A DNA stretch of 64,000 nucleotides from contig NZ_JACSQV010000013.1 in assembly GCF_014836445.1 (NCBI RefSeq), positions 97,608-161,607 on the forward strand, written 5' to 3'. Position numbers and translations under genes: made by a program. The stretch is from Cellulomonas avistercoris. Its GTDB lineage: Bacteria; Actinomycetota; Actinomycetes; Actinomycetales; Cellulomonadaceae. Position 1 is the first letter of the stretch, and each line of letters opens with the position of its first letter. Under the pieces are notes generated by a model. The model worked only from the letters and a program-made list of their open reading frames with translations. It searched no databases and was not told the origin of the DNA. Positions 27,602 through 34,954 of this stretch are shown here, one piece after another.

Positions 27602-30154
27602 ATGTACCCACGAAGGACGGTCCGCGCCGCGCGCGCGGTCACCGGGGCGCTCACCGCGCTCGTCCTGGGCGCCGGAGGCCTCGCGGCCGCCGCGCCCGCG
27701 TCGGCCGAGCCGGCGCCCGCCCCGGCGCCTGCGGTGCAGGTGTCGCGCACGGAGCTGCCGGTCGGGGGCGTGACGGCGGTGACGGTCGAGGGCACGGGCT
27801 TCCTGCCGTCGCTGGCGACCGGTGCGCGTCCGCCGCTGGCGGGTCGTGCGGCCGGTGCGTACGTGGTGTTCGGTGCGTTCCCCGAGGTGTGGCAGCCGTC
27901 GGTGGGTGCGTCGTCGAGCGCGCGGAAGGCCGCGGCGACGAGCTGGGCGGTCCCGGCGGACTCGATGGCGACGATCGGTGGTGCGTCCGCGGGTGCGATC
28001 GAGCTGCGGGAGGACGGGTCGTTCACCGCGACGTTGCAGGTCGACAAGGCGGAGCTGGACGCGAAGTCGCCGGTGGCCGGTGCGCGGTACGGGATCTACA
28101 CGTACGCGGGTTCGGGTGCGGCGGTGGCGGCGTACGAGACGTTCACGCCGCTGACGTTCGTCGAGCCGACGCCCGAGCCCACGCCGACGCCCACTCCGAC
28201 GCCGACCTCCGAGCCGACGCCGACCCCGGCGCCCGCCCCGGCGCCTGCGGTGCAGGTGTCGCGCACGGAGCTGCCGGTCGGGGGCGTGACGGCGGTGACG
28301 GTCGAGGGCACGGGCTTCCTGCCGTCGCTGGCGACCGGTGCGCGTCCGCCGCTGGCGGGTCGTGCGGCCGGTGCGTACGTGGTGTTCGGTGCGTTCCCCG
28401 AGGTGTGGCAGCCGTCGGTGGGTGCGTCGTCGAGCGCGCGGAAGGCCGCGGCGACGAGCTGGGCGGTCCCGGCGGACTCGATGGCGACGATCGGTGGTGC
28501 GTCCGCGGGTGCGATCGAGCTGCGGGAGGACGGGTCGTTCACCGCGACGTTGCAGGTCGACAAGGCGGAGCTGGACGCGAAGTCGCCGGTGGCCGGTGCG
28601 CGGTACGGGATCTACACGTACGCGGGTTCGGGTGCGGCGGTGGCGGCGTACGAGACGTTCACGCCGCTGACGTTCGTCGAGCCGACGCCCGAGCCCACGC
28701 CGACGCCGACGCCGACGCCGGAGCCCACGCCGACGCCGACGCCGGAGCCCACGCCGACGCCGACCCCCACCCCGACCCCGGAGCAGCCGGTCGGCCCGGC
28801 CGTGACGGTCGACCGCGTCCTGCGGACCGACGGCTCGCTCGACCTGACCGTGCGCGGCACGGGCTTCGGCGCGGGCGTCGCGGCGAACGGCCTGTACGTC
28901 GCGGTCGGCCCCCGGCTGGGTGACGCGTGGTACCTCGACGCCTCGACGTTCCAGGCCGCGACGTGGGTGAACCCGCGCGTGACGACCGCCGTGGGCGACA
29001 TGGCACCGCTCGCCGCGGACGGCACCTTCACGGTCCGGTTCACGGGCGTCCGCCCGACCTACGTCAGCAACGGCGTCACGTACGACCACGCCACCACGCC
29101 GTTCCACGTCGTCACGATGGCGGCGCACGGGTCGAGCGACCGGTCGCTGGACACGAGCACGCCGCTGTCGTTCGACGGCGTGCCGCAGCTGCCCGCCACG
29201 CCGCCGGCACCCGCACCGGCTCCGGCCGCGCCCGCGCCGCTGGTCGTGGAGGGCCTGACGTCCGGTGCCGTCGTCGCGGGAGGTGAGCTGAGCCTCACGG
29301 CCGGTGGCTTCCGCCCGGGCGAGAAGGGCATCCGGCTGGAGCTGCACTCCACGCCCGTCGTGCTCGCGCGCGGGCTGACCGCGGACGCCTCCGGCGTCGT
29401 GACCGCGCAGTTCACCGTTCCCGCGTCGACCCCCGCCGGGCGGCACACGCTCGTGCTCGTCGGCGCGGACCAGACGCTGCGGCAGGCGATCACGGTCACG
29501 GCCGCGCAGCCCCGGTGCGTCGCGCGCTCGGTCAGCGGTGCCAGCCTGACGTGGGGCGTGCGGGACAGCTTCCGCACGTACGTCGCCGGCCCGGTGGCGC
29601 GCGGCACGATCACGCCGTCCGGCGTGTCCGGGACGGGGCCGTGGACGTGGTCCGGCGGCAGCGGTCGCTTCAACCCCGACGGCCCGGCGGGCGCTGCCGC
29701 GTGGTCCGGACGCGTCGCGTTCTCGGGTCACAACGGCACGCTGGCCCTGACGATCGCCGACCCGCGGGTGCAGGTCACCAGTGCCACGTCGGCCGTGCTC
29801 ACCGCCACCGTCACGAACGCCGACGGCACGTCGCGCGTGACCCTCGCGACGCTCGCGCTGTCCGCGGGGCAGCGGACCGTGGGCGACGGCCGGGTGGCGT
29901 ACAGCGGCGTCCCGGCGACGCTCACGGCCGCCGGTGCGACGGGCTTCGCGGGCTTCTACACGGCCGGCGAGGCGCTCGACCCGGTGTCGTTCACGCTGCC
30001 GCTCGGCGGGCAGGTGGAGTGCGACGCGAGCACGGGGCTCGCGACGACCGGTGCCGACGCGCTGTCGGGCGTCGGCGCGTCGGTGGCGTTCGTGCTGCTC
30101 GGGGCTCTCATGGTCGGCGTCGCACGCCGGCGCCGGGGGACCACGACCGCCTGA
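27602..30154 (+). CDS. htaA: Wall-anchored HtaA-type haem-binding protein with duplicated domains
   Basis: The 850-residue secreted protein starts with a signal peptide (1-38). Two identical domains follow at about 40-190 and 212-362 (GTGFLPSLATG, GAYVVFGAFPEVWQPSVG, AAYETFTPLTFV), then a Pro/Thr/Glu linker. A third divergent copy lies at about 399-525, an Ig-like domain at about 547-635, and an HtaA domain at about 638-806 (SLTWGVRDSFRTYVAG, bracketed by cysteines). LATTG at 813-817, a membrane helix and RRRR end the protein, the pattern of sortase-E (LAxTG) wall anchoring. HtaA domains take haem from haemoproteins. ATG 27602 has GAGAGG upstream. Confidence 0.88.
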   Translation: MYPRRTVRAARAVTGALTALVLGAGGLAAAAPASAEPAPAPAPAVQVSRTELPVGGVTAVTVEGTGFLPSLATGARPPLAGRAAGAYVVFGAFPEVWQPSVGASSSARKAAATSWAVPADSMATIGGASAGAIELREDGSFTATLQVDKAELDAKSPVAGARYGIYTYAGSGAAVAAYETFTPLTFVEPTPEPTPTPTPTPTSEPTPTPAPAPAPAVQVSRTELPVGGVTAVTVEGTGFLPSLATGARPPLAGRAAGAYVVFGAFPEVWQPSVGASSSARKAAATSWAVPADSMATIGGASAGAIELREDGSFTATLQVDKAELDAKSPVAGARYGIYTYAGSGAAVAAYETFTPLTFVEPTPEPTPTPTPTPEPTPTPTPEPTPTPTPTPTPEQPVGPAVTVDRVLRTDGSLDLTVRGTGFGAGVAANGLYVAVGPRLGDAWYLDASTFQAATWVNPRVTTAVGDMAPLAADGTFTVRFTGVRPTYVSNGVTYDHATTPFHVVTMAAHGSSDRSLDTSTPLSFDGVPQLPATPPAPAPAPAAPAPLVVEGLTSGAVVAGGELSLTAGGFRPGEKGIRLELHSTPVVLARGLTADASGVVTAQFTVPASTPAGRHTLVLVGADQTLRQAITVTAAQPRCVARSVSGASLTWGVRDSFRTYVAGPVARGTITPSGVSGTGPWTWSGGSGRFNPDGPAGAAAWSGRVAFSGHNGTLALTIADPRVQVTSATSAVLTATVTNADGTSRVTLATLALSAGQRTVGDGRVAYSGVPATLTAAGATGFAGFYTAGEALDPVSFTLPLGGQVECDASTGLATTGADALSGVGASVAFVLLGALMVGVARRRRGTTTA
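27710..28191 (+). repeat. 482-bp direct repeat, copy 1, inside htaA
   Basis: By eye this copy is identical, base for base, to 28226-28707, with a period of 516 bp (172 codons). It encodes one whole extracellular domain. The lack of even silent differences means the duplication is recent or kept identical by gene conversion. Confidence 0.93.
28226..28707 (+). repeat. 482-bp direct repeat, copy 2, inside htaA
   Basis: This is the second copy of the 27710-28191 unit. The copies are joined by a Pro/Thr/Ser/Glu-coding spacer, and copy 2 runs into a longer run of ACGCCGACG-type triplets encoding a PT-rich linker. Confidence 0.93.
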
Positions 30155-30161
30155 CGTCAGG

Positions 30162-30207
30162 ACGACGGACGGGGGTGGCGCCGCTCGGTGCCGCCCCCGT
30201 CCGTCGT
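30162..30207. terminator. Strong hairpin between convergent htaA and hmuO
   Basis: An 18-bp stem (30162-30179 with 30190-30207), only one pair of which is G-U, encloses a short loop. It lies 8 bases after the htaA stop and is placed to terminate both converging genes. There is no clear U-tract. Confidence 0.75.
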
Positions 30208-30267
30208 TCCCCGCAGACGCGAGGACCCCGGCGCGTCGAGCGCGCCGGGGTCCTGCGGGCATCGGGG

Positions 30268-30942
30268 TCAGGCGACGTGCACGGCCGCGAGGTCCACGAA
30301 CAGGGCACGGTTGAGCCGGAAGGCGACGCGGGCCTCCTCGACCACCTCGTCGCGCTGCGCGGGCGTCAGGTCGAGCGCGTCGAGCCGGTCGCGGTACACG
30401 TCCTTGAACGGCTTGAGCTTGTGGATCTGCGGGAAGTCGTAGAAGGACACTCCCGCGCCGCTCAGCCCGTGGTGGCGCTCGATCATGCGCTTGAGGATCT
30501 GCCCGCCGGACAGGTCGCCGAGGTACCGGGTGTAGGCGTGGGCGGCGTAGCGGGGCAGGTCGTCGCCGACGGCCTCGAGGCGCGCGACGTAGTCGGTCGT
30601 CGCGGGCAGCGGGCGCACCTGCGTGCGCCAGTCGTCACCGAGCAGGTGGGTGAGGTCCGCCTCGATGGCCGGCACGCGCACGAGCTCGGGGAACACCAGG
30701 CCGGCGTCGGCGCCGGCGGCGACCAGTCGGTCGCCGGCCGCCTCGAGCGCGCTGTACACGGCGTGCTGCTGGGCCGCGAGGTCGACGTACCCCGCGAGCG
30801 GCAGGGTGCCGCCGACGAGGTGCTCGACGAACGCCGAGCGCTCGGCGTCCTCGTGGTCCTGCCGGGTCCCGGCGCGCAGCGCGGCCGAGAGCGTCGCGTC
30901 CGGCGCGGGCTCGAGGACCTGGTCGGGGGTCGTGGCGGTCAT
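30268..30942 (-). CDS. hmuO: Biliverdin-producing haem oxygenase
   Basis: The 224-residue all-helical protein has the proximal ligand His30 in TRQDHEDAERSAF and the distal-helix hallmark RYLGDLSGGQILKRM, plus FYDFPQIHKLKPFKD, all as in corynebacterial HmuO. It opens haem to biliverdin, CO and iron using reductase electrons, releasing the iron brought in by HmuTUV. ATG 30942 is used; an ATG 39 bases upstream would add 13 residues. A DtxR-like box lies upstream. Confidence 0.94.
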   Translation of the reverse strand: MTATTPDQVLEPAPDATLSAALRAGTRQDHEDAERSAFVEHLVGGTLPLAGYVDLAAQQHAVYSALEAAGDRLVAAGADAGLVFPELVRVPAIEADLTHLLGDDWRTQVRPLPATTDYVARLEAVGDDLPRYAAHAYTRYLGDLSGGQILKRMIERHHGLSGAGVSFYDFPQIHKLKPFKDVYRDRLDALDLTPAQRDEVVEEARVAFRLNRALFVDLAAVHVA

Positions 30943-31016
30943 GAGGGTGGCTCCCGTGGGTGCTGCGCGCGGCGGCGACATGTGTTGCTGACAGTTCGTC
31001 AGGACACCACCGTAGA

Positions 31017-31035
31017 TCAGGTGAGCCTCGCCTAA
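31017..31035. promoter_or_regulatory. DtxR/IdeR-like iron box upstream of hmuO
   Basis: TCAGGTGAGCCTCGCCTAA matches the DtxR consensus at 15 of 19 positions and shares the AGGTGAGCCT core with the box before hmuT. It sits 75 bases upstream of the hmuO start, so low iron should induce both arms of the cluster. Confidence 0.72.
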
Positions 31036-31105
31036 CAAGACCGTGCGTCCAGGACGACTCCGCCCGTAGCCCGGACGGCCGCGACGTCCGGCTCCCCGTC
31101 CGCCC

Positions 31106-31111
31106 TATCCT
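31106..31111 (+). promoter_or_regulatory. -10 element of the hom-thrC-thrB promoter
   Basis: TATCCT lies about 90 bases before the hom GTG in the context GCCCTATCCTGGG. The same hexamer is seen on both strands between the coiled-coil gene and its divergent neighbour (60998-61003 and 61240-61245). No classical -35 is visible. Confidence 0.45.
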
Positions 31112-31201
31112 GGGCGGCGACCCAGGCGCCGCCCCGCGGCACCCGGCCCGACGACCCACCCCCGGCGGCACCGTCGACCGCCCTGCTCGGAAGGCACCTG
31201 C

Positions 31202-32518
31202 GTGGCCCTCAGCCCCGGCACCCACCCGCCCCTGCGTGTCGCCGTCCTCGGCTGCGGCGTCGTCGGCACGGAGGTCGTGCGCCGGCTGGTCACCGAGGGC
31301 GACGAGCTCGCCGCACGCGCCGGCGCCCGCCTCGAGCTGGTCGGCGTCGCCGTCCGCTCGCTCGACGCCGAGCGCGACCCGGTCGTCGACCGCTCCCTGC
31401 TCACGACGGACGCCGAGTCGCTCGTCGAGAAGGCCGACGTCGTCGTCGAGCTCATGGGCGGCATCGAGCCCGCGCGCACGCTCGTGCTGCGCGCCGTCGA
31501 GCACGGCGCGTCCGTCGTCACCGCCAACAAGGCGCTCCTCGCCCAGGACGGCCCCGCCCTGTACGACGCGGCCGACGCGGCCGGCGTCGACCTGTACTTC
31601 GAGGCGGCCGTCGCGGGCGCCATCCCGATCGTGCGTCCGGTGCGCGAGTCGCTGGCCGGCGACACCGTCCTGCGCGTGGTCGGCATCGTCAACGGCACGA
31701 CCAACTACGTGCTCGACTCGATGAGCACCGCGGGCCTCGGGCTCGAGCAGGCCGTCAAGGAGGCCCAGGCCCTGGGCTACGCCGAGGCGGACCCGACCGC
31801 CGACGTCGAGGGCTACGACGCCGCCGCCAAGGCGGCGATCCTCGCGTCGCTCGCGTTCCACACGCGCGTCGCGCTCGGGGACGTCGACCGCGTCGGCATC
31901 ACCGCGCTCACGGCCGACGACGTCACGTGGGCCGAGCGCACCGGCCACGTGCTCAAGCTGCTCGCGGTCGCGGAGCGGGCACGCACCGCGGAGGGCCGCG
32001 ACGGCGTGCTCGTGCGCGTGCAGCCCACGCTCGTGCCGTCCGACCACCCGCTCGCCGGCGTGCGCCAGGCGTTCAACGCCGTGTTCGTCGAGGCCGAGGC
32101 CGCGGGCGAGCTCATGTTCTACGGCCGCGGCGCCGGCGGCGCCCCCACGGCGTCGGCGGTCCTCGGCGACCTCGTCTCCGTGGTCCGGCACCGCGTGCTC
32201 GGCGGCAAGGGCCCGGTGGAGTCGTCGCACGCGGACCTGCCGGTGCTCGACGGCGGCGAGGCGCGCTCGCGCTACCAGGTGCGCCTCGAGGTCGACGACC
32301 GGCCGGGCGTGCTCGCGCGCGTCGCGTCCGAGCTCGCGGCGCAGGACGTGTCGATCGAGTCGGTGCGCCAGACGCTGCAGACCTCGGGCGACGACGCCTC
32401 CGCGACCCTCGTCATCACCACGCACACGGCCCCGGACCGTGCGCTGCGCGCGACGGTCGAGGCGGTCTCCGTGCTCGACGTCGTGCGACGCGTCGTGTCC
32501 GTGCTGCCGGTGCTCTGA
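31202..32518 (+). CDS. hom: Homoserine dehydrogenase
   Basis: The 438-residue protein has the NAD(P) Rossmann motif [36 protein letters not shown], the catalytic block [20 protein letters not shown] with [11 protein letters not shown], and a C-terminal ACT domain ([19 protein letters not shown]) that usually confers threonine feedback. It reduces aspartate semialdehyde to homoserine. It is followed at 31 bases by thrC and then thrB. Confidence 0.96.
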   Translation: MALSPGTHPPLRVAVLGCGVVGTEVVRRLVTEGDELAARAGARLELVGVAVRSLDAERDPVVDRSLLTTDAESLVEKADVVVELMGGIEPARTLVLRAVEHGASVVTANKALLAQDGPALYDAADAAGVDLYFEAAVAGAIPIVRPVRESLAGDTVLRVVGIVNGTTNYVLDSMSTAGLGLEQAVKEAQALGYAEADPTADVEGYDAAAKAAILASLAFHTRVALGDVDRVGITALTADDVTWAERTGHVLKLLAVAERARTAEGRDGVLVRVQPTLVPSDHPLAGVRQAFNAVFVEAEAAGELMFYGRGAGGAPTASAVLGDLVSVVRHRVLGGKGPVESSHADLPVLDGGEARSRYQVRLEVDDRPGVLARVASELAAQDVSIESVRQTLQTSGDDASATLVITTHTAPDRALRATVEAVSVLDVVRRVVSVLPVL

Positions 32519-32549
32519 AGCCCACCCCCAGAGCGAGGAGCTCCACCCC

Positions 32550-33641
32550 ATGGCCCACCAGTGGCGCGGCGTCATCACCGAGTACGCCGACCGTCTGCCC
32601 GCCCACGTCCAGGAGCGCGTCGTCACGCTGGGGGAGGGCGGCACGCCGCTCGTCCACGCCCCCGCGCTCTCGCAGCTCACGGGCGCCGACGTGCACGTCA
32701 AGGTCGAGGGCATGAACCCGACGGCCTCGTTCAAGGACCGCGGCATGACGACGGCCATCTCGGCCGCCGCGGCGCGCGGCGCGCAGGCCGTGGTGTGCGC
32801 GTCGACGGGCAACACGTCCGCGTCGGCCGCCGCCTACGCGACGCGCGCGGGCATGGTGTGCGCGGTGCTCGTGCCCGACGGCAAGATCGCGATGGGCAAG
32901 CTCAGCCAGGCGATCGCGCACGGCGCCCGCCTGCTGCAGGTCGACGGCAACTTCGACGACTGCCTCATCGCGGCACGCAAGCTCGCGGAGGCGTACCCCG
33001 TCGAGCTGGTCAACTCGGTGAACCCCGACCGCATCGAGGGGCAGAAGACCGCCGCGTTCGAGATCGTCGACGCGCTGGGCGACGCCCCCGACATCCACTG
33101 CCTGCCCGTGGGCAACGCCGGCAACATCACCGCGTACTGGCGGGGCTACCGCGAGTACGCGGGCCTCGACGCGGGCGCGGGCCTGGCGGCGGTCGCCACG
33201 CGCACCCCCGCGATGTGGGGCTTCCAGGCGGCCGGCGCCGCGCCGCTCGTCCTGGGCTACCCGGTGGACGCGCCCGAGACCATCGCCACCGCGATCCGCA
33301 TCGGCAACCCCGCGTCCTGGCAGCAGGCCGAGGAGGCGCGCGACGTGTCGGGCGGCGTGATCGAGTCCGTGACCGACGAGCAGATCCTCGCGGCCCACCG
33401 CGTGCTGTCCGCCGAGGTGGGCGTCTTCGTCGAGCCCGCGTCGGCGGCCGGTGTCGCGGGTCTGCTGGCCCGCGCCGAGCGGGGCCTGGTCCCGGCGGGC
33501 GCGCGCATCGTCGTCACCGTCACGGGCCACGGCCTGAAGGACCCGCAGTGGGCCTTGCGCACGGCGGACGGCAGCGAGGTGCAGCCGCAGCGGCTGTCCA
33601 CCGACGTCGTCTCCATCGCCGACGCGCTCGGCCTGGGCTGA
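32550..33641 (+). CDS. thrC: Threonine synthase
   Basis: The 363-residue fold-type II PLP enzyme has [23 protein letters not shown] (PLP Lys), [36 protein letters not shown] and [12 protein letters not shown]. It converts O-phosphohomoserine to threonine. The start at ATG 32550 has a GCGAGGAG Shine-Dalgarno. Its length equals the short actinobacterial and plant-like ThrC class rather than the longer E. coli type. Confidence 0.96.
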   Translation: MAHQWRGVITEYADRLPAHVQERVVTLGEGGTPLVHAPALSQLTGADVHVKVEGMNPTASFKDRGMTTAISAAAARGAQAVVCASTGNTSASAAAYATRAGMVCAVLVPDGKIAMGKLSQAIAHGARLLQVDGNFDDCLIAARKLAEAYPVELVNSVNPDRIEGQKTAAFEIVDALGDAPDIHCLPVGNAGNITAYWRGYREYAGLDAGAGLAAVATRTPAMWGFQAAGAAPLVLGYPVDAPETIATAIRIGNPASWQQAEEARDVSGGVIESVTDEQILAAHRVLSAEVGVFVEPASAAGVAGLLARAERGLVPAGARIVVTVTGHGLKDPQWALRTADGSEVQPQRLSTDVVSIADALGLG

Positions 33642-33647
33642 GCGGCG

Positions 33648-34610
33648 GTGCGTCTGCGCGCTGCGCGCGTGCGGGTCCGCGTCCCCGCCACGTCCGCCAA
33701 CCTCGGTCCGGGTTTCGACGCGCTGGGCATCGCCCTGGGCCTGCACGACGAGCTCGACGTGCGGGCGCTCGGCACGGACGACGTGCGGGTCGAGGTGCAG
33801 GGCGAGGGTGCGGGGACGGTCCCCTGCGACGAGACGCACCTGGTGGTCCGCGCGCTGCGCCTCGCCCTCGACCACGTCGGGGCGCCGCAGACCGGGCTGC
33901 ACCTGGTGTGCCGCAACCGCGTGCCCCACGGGCGCGGGCTCGGCTCGTCGGCCGCCGCCGTCGTCGCGGGGATCCTGGCCGCCCGCGGGCTGGTCTCCGA
34001 GCCGGACGCGCTGGACGACGACGTCGCCCTCGCGCTCGCGACGCAGCTCGAGGGGCACCCCGACAACGCCGCCCCTGCGCTGCTGGGCGGGCTGACCGTC
34101 GCGTGGACGGACGAGCCGGCCGCCGGGTCGGCCGCGGCCGTGCGCGCGGCCCGGCTCGCCGTGCACCCCGACCTCGCGCCCGTCGCGATCATCCCGCCGG
34201 GCCAGCTCTCGACGCACGCCGCACGTGGCGTCCTGCCGGCGCAGGTGCCCCACGCCGACGCCGCGTGGCAGGCCGGCCGGGCCGCGCTGCTCGTCGAGGC
34301 ACTCGGGCGGCGACCGGACCTGCTCCTGGCCGCGACCGGTGACCGGCTGCACCAGGGCTACCGGCGCCAGGTGATGCCCGCGTCGCTCGCGCTGGTCGAC
34401 GCCCTGCGCGCGCGCGGCGTGGCCGCCACCGTGTCCGGCGCCGGGCCGACCGTCCTCGCCCTGGCCCGCAGGCGTCCGGAGGGTGCCGGCCGCGGGACCG
34501 ACGCGGACGGCGCGATCACCGAGGTGTTCGGCGGCGTCATGGCGGGGTGGCGCGTGCTGCCGCTGGATGTGGACGTCGAGGGCGGCTCGGTCACGACCAT
34601 GCTCGACTGA
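33648..34610 (+). CDS. thrB: Homoserine kinase
   Basis: The 320-residue GHMP kinase has RVRVPATSANLGPGFDALGIAL at the N-terminus (positions 8-29), the ATP loop VPHGRGLGSSAAAVVAG, EGHPDNAAPALLGGLTV and the C-terminal VSGAGPTVLAL. It phosphorylates homoserine for ThrC. GTG 33648 is 6 bases after the thrC stop. Confidence 0.96.
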   Translation: MRLRAARVRVRVPATSANLGPGFDALGIALGLHDELDVRALGTDDVRVEVQGEGAGTVPCDETHLVVRALRLALDHVGAPQTGLHLVCRNRVPHGRGLGSSAAAVVAGILAARGLVSEPDALDDDVALALATQLEGHPDNAAPALLGGLTVAWTDEPAAGSAAAVRAARLAVHPDLAPVAIIPPGQLSTHAARGVLPAQVPHADAAWQAGRAALLVEALGRRPDLLLAATGDRLHQGYRRQVMPASLALVDALRARGVAATVSGAGPTVLALARRRPEGAGRGTDADGAITEVFGGVMAGWRVLPLDVDVEGGSVTTMLD

Positions 34611-34954
34611 GTCGTCCGCGCCGGGCACGCCCGTCCGTGGGGGTGAACCGGCACGGACCGCGCCGGTCGCGGACCCCGCGGTGCTAGGATTTGCGCGTTC
34701 CCCGGACCTCGTCCTCCGGCCCCCTGTGGATCCGAACGTGATCCGCCGGTGGACCCGCCACAGTCCCCGGCTCTCGACCACCTCCTGGATCCCGCCGGAC
34801 GGTCGCGAGTCGACGACGAGGGGAACATCCCGCCCGCGCCAGCAGACGTCGTCGTACGCGACGCGCGTGGCACCACTCCGTCTGGTCACGTCGACCGGGC
34901 GCAGGCCCCCTCCCGGGCGGACCGGGCGGGCCCCGCCGAGGGGAAGGATCCTTC
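34611..34954 (+). other. 344-bp rho leader region
   Basis: This gap contains a TAGGAT -10 element at 34685-34690, giving a leader of about 258 bases. A 69-codon open frame starts at GTG 34749 and its TGA overlaps the rho GTG; it has no Shine-Dalgarno and low-complexity content, so I do not call it a gene. GGGGAAGG before the rho GTG is the ribosome-binding site. Long leaders on rho often mediate autoregulation. Confidence 0.5.
34685..34690 (+). promoter_or_regulatory. -10 element of the rho promoter
   Basis: TAGGAT in the context GTGCTAGGATTTG is a near-consensus actinobacterial -10. No clear -35 precedes it. Confidence 0.6.

Noticed and set aside
28680..28800. CRISPR-like short repeats in the ACGCCGACG run
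   Set aside because: The triplets are in frame and encode a Pro/Thr/Glu linker of htaA; there are no spacers and no cas genes.
27044..30262. A 1072-codon open frame antiparallel to htaA
   Set aside because: It is Arg/Gly/His-rich, mirrors the third-position GC bias of the plus-strand gene, and has no recognisable domain. It is a shadow frame.
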